Source: Candidatus Saccharimonadia bacterium (GTDB taxonomy: Bacteria > Patescibacteriota > Saccharimonadia > Saccharimonadales > Saccharimonadaceae). From it: 5,391 nucleotides of DNA. The stretch covers positions 1-5,391 of the forward strand of contig JALRDG010000064.1 of assembly GCA_023257055.1 (NCBI GenBank), written 5' to 3'. Under the pieces are notes generated by a model. That model worked only from the letters and a program-made list of their open reading frames with translations. It was not told where the DNA came from and searched no databases. This document shows, in pieces, positions 1 to 3,656 of the stretch. Position 1 is the first letter of the stretch; each line of letters opens with the position of its first letter. A program made the translations under genes and the position numbers.

Positions 1-1015
1 CTTGCGTATACATAATGACTCGCTTCATAGCTTTGACGGTTTCAATTGGGTAACTACCGTTAGCCGTTTCGTCCGACAACATAACCGTATCAGCACCTTG
101 GATGACGGCGTTTGCCACGTCACTAACTTCTGCACGAGTAGGCTCCGGCGCATCTACCATGCTCGCCATCATTTGTGTCGCAACGATACTCAGCTTGCCA
201 TGCTTACGACATAAATTGATAATTTTACGCTGGACGATTGGCACTAGTTCAGCACCAGCTTCGACCGCAAGGTCACCACGTGCAACCATAACGCCGTCAC
301 TCGCTTCGACGATCTCTTCAAGGGTTTCATCGCGAATCGCCGCCTTGGTTTCTACCTTCGCGATAATGTGCGCCTCAGAGCCGTGCGACGCTAAAATCTG
401 TCGAAGATTATTAATGTCTTCAGCTGACTGCACGAAGCTCAGGGCGACGTAGTCAATATCTTGCGTAGCGCCAAATTCAAGATCTTTCATGTCTTTGGGT
501 GTTAAAATATCGCCGCCAAAGTCAGTATCGGGCAGATTAATACCTTTTTTGCTCATCAGTGTGCCGTCATTCATTACTTCGACACGAATTGCTGTTTCAG
601 ATACGATTTCAACAACTTCAGTGCGAATTTTACCGTCGAAAATATAAATTGGCTCGCCAACTTTTACTTTTTCGGCTAGGTTGTATTGCACTGGAATCGT
701 ATTACCGTCATGCTCAACGCCATAGGCAAGAACTAGCTCGTCGCCCTTTTTCACCGGATAGTGATTATCGTTCACCATACCAAGGCGAATTTTTGGCCCC
801 TGAAGGTCTTGCAGGATTGCTACCGGCTTACCAACGCGCTCGGACGCTTCGCGTATCCAGGTGATTTGCTGCTCACGCTCAGTATAATCACCATGACTAA
901 AGTTAAGACGGAAGCCATTTACGCCAGCCTCGGCCAGTTGCTGCAATTTTTCGGCACTGTTTACGGCCGGCCCGACAGTTGCCAGGATTTTTGTTCGTTT
1001 AAATACTACACTCAT
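1..1015 (-). CDS. pyk: Pyruvate kinase, partial (C-terminus beyond window start)
   Basis: Pyruvate kinase transfers phosphate from phosphoenolpyruvate to ADP, the last ATP-forming step of glycolysis, in the cytoplasm. The 338 visible codons carry the family signatures in order: TKILATVGP (residues 8-16), RLNFSHG (36-42), DLQGPKIRLG (70-79), a B-domain segment ending KKGINLP (156-162), LTPKD (171-175), the active-site lysine and metal-ligand region IIAKVE (217-222), ARGDLAVE (245-252), ATQMMASM, PTRAEVSDVANA and a variant LSDETANGSYP. The roughly 130 C-terminal residues of a usual 470-residue enzyme are missing only because the window ends, so the allosteric C domain cannot be judged. The ATG at 1013-1015 is chosen because the catalytic domain starts at once and a -10 box sits 7 nt upstream; no Shine-Dalgarno sequence is visible. 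The -35 of its promoter overlaps the 3' end of the upstream glucanase gene, 25 nt away. Confidence 0.98.
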   Translation of the reverse strand, partial: MSVVFKRTKILATVGPAVNSAEKLQQLAEAGVNGFRLNFSHGDYTEREQQITWIREASERVGKPVAILQDLQGPKIRLGMVNDNHYPVKKGDELVLAYGVEHDGNTIPVQYNLAEKVKVGEPIYIFDGKIRTEVVEIVSETAIRVEVMNDGTLMSKKGINLPDTDFGGDILTPKDMKDLEFGATQDIDYVALSFVQSAEDINNLRQILASHGSEAHIIAKVETKAAIRDETLEEIVEASDGVMVARGDLAVEAGAELVPIVQRKIINLCRKHGKLSIVATQMMASMVDAPEPTRAEVSDVANAVIQGADTVMLSDETANGSYPIETVKAMKRVIMYTQ

Positions 1016-1022
1016 AGGGATA

Positions 1023-1051
1023 ATTGTACACCCCTATCTGTTACTTTTCAA
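1023..1051 (-). promoter_or_regulatory. Sigma70-type promoter of pyruvate kinase, probably leaderless
   Basis: Read on the minus strand, TTGAAA (1051-1046) and TACAAT (1028-1023) are separated by exactly 17 nt. Only 7 nt lie between the -10 box and the ATG, so transcription should begin at or within a couple of bases of the start codon. The -35 box lies just inside the end of the glucanase gene, whose stop is at 1041-1043. Confidence 0.6.
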
Positions 1052-2009
1052 AAATTCCGCGCTCCACTACCGCACGAAAGTTCCACGAGCCCGCATCTTC
1101 TGTTTTATAGCTCCAATAAAACCATGCATCGGCCTGCTCGAATGCAGCGAGCTGCGCGCGAACGAATCGCCGTTCCGACTCATGCCGCGACACGCCGCCC
1201 AAGGACATGCCATCAAGCGCCGCACTCCATTCTCCAATGATTACCGGCTGAACGGCTGCAACTGTCCTTAATGTCAACGTCAGGTCATGCGCCTTTTTTA
1301 TATGCTCATCAAGGCTTTTCGTTTTATCGCTTGCCGAAAAACACTGATAGTGATGAATATCAAGTGTCCCCTTTCTCATGCCCGACCATTTGAGTGGTGC
1401 AAATACATCACTATAGACAAATCGCACTTGCGGATAGCGGCGTGCAAGGTCGCGTAATCGCTGCCAAGTCCATAACCACAGTCGAAAATCCGTAAAGAAC
1501 CAAGAGGATTTCGGCTCATTCAAAAGCTCAATACCCCAAAAATTATGCCGGACATAGTATCGTTCGACGAGATTTTCAAGCACTCGAGTCGTCAACTGGC
1601 GATTTTTTCGTTTATACCAACGAACAGCACCCTTCCTGCCGCTATGATCTTTGCCGTTTTGCGAACCAGGTGCGCCGTGGAGCGAAATAAGAATTTGAAT
1701 GCCGTACTTCTCGCCCATGTCAAACGCCCAATCCAAATATTTTTCACCAGTGAGATACGGTGGCTCTTCCTCGAATAGCCAGTACCCGATAGGGATTCGA
1801 ACGGCTTCGATGTAGTGCGCTTTCAGCCATTTAAAATCTTTTTCAGTAATAAACTTCCGCCGGTGCGCTTCAATTCGCTCGGGGCCACCTTTGCTTAGCA
1901 GCAGTCCATACTCATCCCGAGCGTCCGTACCCTCGAAAAGGCTGGGAGTCATCCATTTTTCGACTACCAACCATCCACCCAGATTCACCCCTGGCATGGG
2001 TTGTTTCAT
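1041..2009 (-). CDS. GH5-family exo-beta-1,3-glucanase-like glycoside hydrolase
   Basis: The 322-residue product resembles the GH5 subfamily that includes yeast exo-1,3-beta-glucanases, retaining enzymes that release glucose from beta-glucans. Visible hallmarks are GVNLGGWLVVEKWM (residues 7-20), VRIPIGYWL (70-78), LHGAPGSQNG (110-119), GIELLNEP with the presumed acid/base Glu165, DIHHYQ (217-222), and IIGEWS with the presumed nucleophile Glu260, then FYWSYKTED near the end. It is a single catalytic domain with no carbohydrate-binding module. No signal peptide or membrane segment is seen, so it may act in the cytoplasm on imported oligosaccharides; that location is inferred. In-frame ATGs upstream (2102, 2042) give a non-conserved N-terminal extension overlapping the prepilin gene, whereas the ATG at 2009 sits 6 nt from an extended -10 and directly precedes the conserved core. 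The position before LHGAP, usually Asp in fungal relatives, is Ser109. Exact substrate is uncertain. Confidence 0.92.
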   Translation of the reverse strand: MKQPMPGVNLGGWLVVEKWMTPSLFEGTDARDEYGLLLSKGGPERIEAHRRKFITEKDFKWLKAHYIEAVRIPIGYWLFEEEPPYLTGEKYLDWAFDMGEKYGIQILISLHGAPGSQNGKDHSGRKGAVRWYKRKNRQLTTRVLENLVERYYVRHNFWGIELLNEPKSSWFFTDFRLWLWTWQRLRDLARRYPQVRFVYSDVFAPLKWSGMRKGTLDIHHYQCFSASDKTKSLDEHIKKAHDLTLTLRTVAAVQPVIIGEWSAALDGMSLGGVSRHESERRFVRAQLAAFEQADAWFYWSYKTEDAGSWNFRAVVERGIFEK

Positions 2010-2015
2010 GGTAGT

Positions 2016-2024
2016 AGTATAGCA
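2016..2024 (-). promoter_or_regulatory. Extended -10 promoter of the glucanase gene, probably leaderless
   Basis: On the minus strand TGCTATACT (2024-2016) is an extended -10 element (TG-n-TATACT). Six bases separate it from the ATG at 2009, which places the transcription start at the start codon. The -35 position (about 2044-2039) is a poor match and falls within a 10-bp palindrome. There is no Shine-Dalgarno sequence. Confidence 0.6.
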
Positions 2025-2036
2025 CGGCGCGTTTTT

Positions 2037-2046
2037 ACGCATGCGT
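2037..2046. promoter_or_regulatory. 10-bp palindrome, possible operator
   Basis: ACGCATGCGT is a perfect palindrome in the 81-bp divergent region between the glucanase and prepilin genes. It covers the -35 position of the glucanase promoter and lies a few bases upstream of the -35 position of the prepilin promoter, so one bound protein could affect both. A short GCGT/ACGC hairpin (about 2029-2040) overlaps it. Function is inferred from position only. Confidence 0.3.
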
Positions 2047-2074
2047 TGTACTATGCCGCATATGTTTAATACGA

Positions 2075-2080
2075 TATAAT
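2075..2080 (+). promoter_or_regulatory. Consensus -10 box of the prepilin gene
   Basis: A perfect TATAAT ends 10 nt before the ATG at 2091, so the 5' untranslated region would be about 3-5 nt and could not hold a Shine-Dalgarno sequence. The -35 position (about 2052-2057, TATGCC) is weak. Confidence 0.6.
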
Positions 2081-2090
2081 ACACACTACT

Positions 2091-2771
2091 ATGCGACGTC
2101 ATCGATCTTCAACACCAGGGTTCACTATCGTAGAAATTATCGTTGTTATCGCGATTCTCGGCGTATTAGCCGCAGTGACGATCGCCAGTTACAGTAACAT
2201 AAAAAGAAATACCCGCAACGTACGTACCATCTCAACGGCTACGGCATACGAACGAGCCCTTATGACCTACCTCAATAAAAATAATAGCTACCCGGCGATG
2301 GATCCGAATGCTGGCGGCGTCTGCCTCGGTATCGGCTACAAGGATCGAGTAGGGGGCGACGGCATTGGTGACTGCGGCGAAACAGCCTGGCCGCTCAAAG
2401 AAGATACGATATTTAATGACTCCCTTAAGCAACTTGTCTCCTCACTCCCCATCGTTAACGACACCGAAGTCAAGATGCCCTACCAATCCACCACATTTGT
2501 CGGTGCCGCTTTTCATTACTTCCCGCCAGACCCCACCGAGCCCCTTCCTGAAGACCAAGGAGGATTTATTGTCGATGGCGTATCCTCACCGTATTACATA
2601 ATGTACGTACTTGAGGGCGGGAATCAAGATTGCGGTAATGGTAATATTCTCGCGACAGACGACGCAAACGGCGGCTGGCCACGCATGACGCGCAAACGAC
2701 CAAGTGGCCAACATTGGACATATAGTGACAATAAAGCGACTGCCTGTGTCATTTACATGCCGAATCCATAA
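2091..2771 (+). CDS. Type IV prepilin-like protein
   Basis: The 226-residue protein begins with a short basic leader, MRRHRSSTPG, followed by FTIVEIIVVIAILGVLAAV, the class III signal of type IV pilins and pseudopilins. Prepilin peptidase is expected to cut after Gly10 and methylate Phe11; the conserved Glu of mature position 5 is Glu15. The hydrophobic helix (about 11-33) would anchor the subunit in the membrane and pack it in the pilus core. After the polar helix (to about 65) comes a globular domain with four cysteines (78, 95, 181, 219), enough for two disulfides, and a Gly/Asp-rich loop near residues 88-96. No other pilus genes are in the window, so whether it is a major pilin, minor pilin or pseudopilin is open. 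The ATG at 2091 is the only start that gives the leader; it follows a TATAAT box closely. Type IV pili are known in Saccharibacteria and serve motility and host contact. Confidence 0.93.
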   Translation: MRRHRSSTPGFTIVEIIVVIAILGVLAAVTIASYSNIKRNTRNVRTISTATAYERALMTYLNKNNSYPAMDPNAGGVCLGIGYKDRVGGDGIGDCGETAWPLKEDTIFNDSLKQLVSSLPIVNDTEVKMPYQSTTFVGAAFHYFPPDPTEPLPEDQGGFIVDGVSSPYYIMYVLEGGNQDCGNGNILATDDANGGWPRMTRKRPSGQHWTYSDNKATACVIYMPNP

Positions 2772-2797
2772 GAAGATAGAATCATAAAATATACCGT

Positions 2798-2845
2798 TCA
2801 CCAAGTAAAATACCCATCGGCGAGGATGGGTATTTTACTTGGTGA
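2798..2845. terminator. Probable bidirectional intrinsic terminator (21-bp perfect inverted repeat)
   Basis: Arms 2798-2818 and 2825-2845 are perfectly complementary around a 6-nt loop. The core TACCCATC/GATGGGTA is preceded by AAAA and followed by TTTT on either strand, so it can act as an intrinsic terminator for both the prepilin gene (stop at 2771) and the convergent tRNA gene. The outer arm runs into the tRNA: minus-strand bases T71 to the CCA end are part of the stem. Confidence 0.75.
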
Positions 2846-2914
2846 CCTCACGGAGAATCGAACTCCGATTGCCAGGATGAAAACCTGGTGTCCTAACCGT
2901 TAGACGATGAGGCC
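2840..2914 (-). tRNA. tRNA-Glu (anticodon UUC), CCA encoded
   Basis: On the minus strand a complete cloverleaf can be read. The 7-bp acceptor stem is GGCCTCA/TGAGGTC with one G-U pair. The D arm contains TAACGGTTA. The anticodon arm is CCAGG-TTTTCAT-CCTGG with anticodon TTC. The T arm is CGGAG-TTCGATT-CTCCG. The discriminator is A73 and CCA is genomically encoded at 2842-2840. UUC reads both Glu codons GAA and GAG. No other tRNA is adjacent. The 3' end lies inside the inverted repeat that probably terminates its transcript. Confidence 0.97.
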
Positions 2915-2932
2915 GTGTTTTTTACTTGACTA

Positions 2933-2938
2933 ATTGTA
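2933..2938 (-). promoter_or_regulatory. Possible -10 box of the tRNA-Glu gene
   Basis: TACAAT on the minus strand lies 18 nt upstream of tRNA base 1, which would give a 5' precursor leader of roughly 11 nt. No good -35 hexamer is found at 16-18 nt spacing. Confidence 0.35.
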
Positions 2939-2969
2939 ACAGATGCGAGCAATTTTGGCTAGTGTTTTT

Positions 2970-3011
2970 ACGGCGGGATATAGACGGTATGACGCATCTA
3001 TATCCCGCCGT
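2970..3011. repeat. 15-bp perfect inverted repeat between the unknown gene and the tRNA
   Basis: Arms ACGGCGGGATATAGA (2970-2984) and its exact complement (2997-3011) flank a 12-nt loop. It begins 8 nt after the stop of the 102-residue ORF on the minus strand, as a terminator would, but the bases after the stem in that direction are AAAAACAC rather than a U tract. It may instead stabilise the 3' end of the mRNA or be a dispersed palindromic element. Confidence 0.7.
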
Positions 3012-3019
3012 GTCAGCGC

Positions 3020-3328
3020 TTAACGGCTGAGGTACGCGATGATGGCTTCGTAAATAGCTGCGATAGCCATCAAAGATTCATTGCTCTCTACTGCATCTCC
3101 GCCAGGCTGCTGCGCGACGGAAAAATCCGATACGTATGCATGAATCGCCAGGCGGAAACTAATGGGGATATTGCCATCATTCCAGATTCTTTTAGCCAGT
3201 TCAGTAACCTGACTATCACTTGTCGCATGGTGCAGTTCTGTGATGTCAATATCTGATCGCGTTGCGATTGACTGTTCCATTTCGGTCGTTAGATCCTGAA
3301 GTCGACTACGCATTAAATCGTGGACCAT
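3020..3328 (-). CDS. Hypothetical 102-residue protein
   Basis: I do not recognise this protein. It starts MVHDLMRSRLQDLTTEMEQ and ends AIYEAIIAYLSR. The sequence looks soluble, mildly acidic and largely helical. A repeatedly charged N-terminal helix (about 1-25) is followed by a segment with many Asp, Ser and Thr residues, then a middle motif RIWNDGNIPISFRLAIHAYVSD (split about residues 47-68), a polar linker with QQPGGDAVESNES, and a C-terminal hydrophobic helix too short and polar for a clear membrane segment. It has no cysteine and no signal peptide. The gene is supported by a good ribosome binding site, AGGAG at 3337-3333, 4 nt before the ATG, and by a well-formed upstream promoter. It is transcribed divergently from the surface-protein gene, and a shared control region is possible. 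Function unknown. Confidence 0.72.
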   Translation of the reverse strand: MVHDLMRSRLQDLTTEMEQSIATRSDIDITELHHATSDSQVTELAKRIWNDGNIPISFRLAIHAYVSDFSVAQQPGGDAVESNESLMAIAAIYEAIIAYLSR

Positions 3329-3351
3329 AGCTCTCCTCTGTAGGGTGCGGA

Positions 3352-3366
3352 TGTAGAAATACTACA
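3352..3366. promoter_or_regulatory. Operator-like inverted repeat TGTAG-N5-CTACA
   Basis: TGTAG (3352-3356) and CTACA (3362-3366) form a dyad with a 5-nt centre. Counting from the minus-strand -10 box, the transcription start of the unknown gene falls at about 3366, so the dyad would occupy about +1 to +15. That position suits a repressor site or a 5' hairpin. No regulator gene is in the window. Confidence 0.3.
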
Positions 3367-3372
3367 CTCCAG

Positions 3373-3400
3373 TTATTACATTCTCAAAGTACATTGTCAA
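3373..3400 (-). promoter_or_regulatory. Sigma70-type promoter of the 102-residue ORF
   Basis: On the minus strand a consensus -35 TTGACA (3400-3395) and a -10 TAATAA (3378-3373) are 16 nt apart. The predicted leader is about 38 nt and includes the ribosome binding site at 3337-3333. Confidence 0.65.
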
Positions 3401-3427
3401 GAACTAGGGATCTACTGTGCTATATTA

Positions 3428-3456
3428 TTGACTTTTTAGGTAATTTATGATAATAT
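3428..3456 (+). promoter_or_regulatory. Sigma70-type promoter upstream of the surface-protein gene
   Basis: TTGACT (3428-3433) and TAATAT (3451-3456) are separated by exactly 17 nt, giving a start site near 3463. The -35 boxes of this and the opposing minus-strand promoter are 27 bp apart, so the two are divergent. The nearest substantial gene downstream is the surface protein starting at 3657. Confidence 0.65.
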
Positions 3457-3526
3457 CGTACCGTCAGCCATGGGTATCACTCATGTGCCGCGACCATTAA
3501 AAATCAGATTATTTCATGATAGATAG

Positions 3527-3610
3527 TTTGCTACTCTACCGTAGCACCATAGTGACAACAGTTTGCCGCCATGGTGCTACGGTATAGGTTACACCTGTAA
3601 CGTTAGCAGA
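3527..3610 (+). repeat. Nested inverted repeats that can form a three-way RNA junction
   Basis: The main element is a perfect 14-bp inverted repeat, 3537-3550 with 3571-3584, around a 20-nt loop. Next to it is GTTAC-ACCT-GTAAC (3588-3601). Both are enclosed by a 7-bp helix, 3527-3533 with 3604-3610, containing one G-U pair. No U tract follows the long stem, so it is not a simple terminator. Confidence 0.6.
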
Positions 3611-3642
3611 TCTGTAAATCATCCGCATCTACAACACCCGCT

Positions 3643-3648
3643 AAGGAG
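3643..3648 (+). promoter_or_regulatory. Ribosome binding site of the surface-protein gene
   Basis: AAGGAG lies 8 nt before the ATG at 3657 and only 2 nt before an in-frame ATG at 3651. The spacing therefore favours 3657 as the upstream start. Confidence 0.75.
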
Positions 3649-3656
3649 TGATGAGC

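Larger units (their letters stand above)
3463..3650 (+). other. Long structured 5' leader of the surface-protein gene
   Basis: No convincing gene is found here. The inferred leader is about 190 nt. It contains an 18-codon reading frame (3470-3526, MGITHVPRPLKIRLFHDR) starting 7 nt after the predicted transcription start without a ribosome binding site. A three-way-junction fold can be drawn at 3527-3610. The stretch ATCACTC (3476-3482) is complementary to GAGTGAT (3646-3652), which includes part of the ribosome binding site. All of this is inferred from base complementarity. Confidence 0.4.

Noticed and set aside
102..864. Plus-strand frames opposite pyruvate kinase
   Set aside because: They lie fully antisense to an unmistakable enzyme and show no recognisable protein features.
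2010..2102. Longer start for the glucanase gene (ATG at 2102 or 2042)
   Set aside because: The extra 31 or 11 residues match neither a signal peptide nor the family, would overlap the prepilin start or its promoter, and lie upstream of the extended -10 box at 2016-2024.
2970..3011. Intrinsic terminator call for this hairpin
   Set aside because: The stem is strong, but the bases that follow are AAAAACAC on the minus strand and GTCAGCGC on the plus strand, so no U tract is present.
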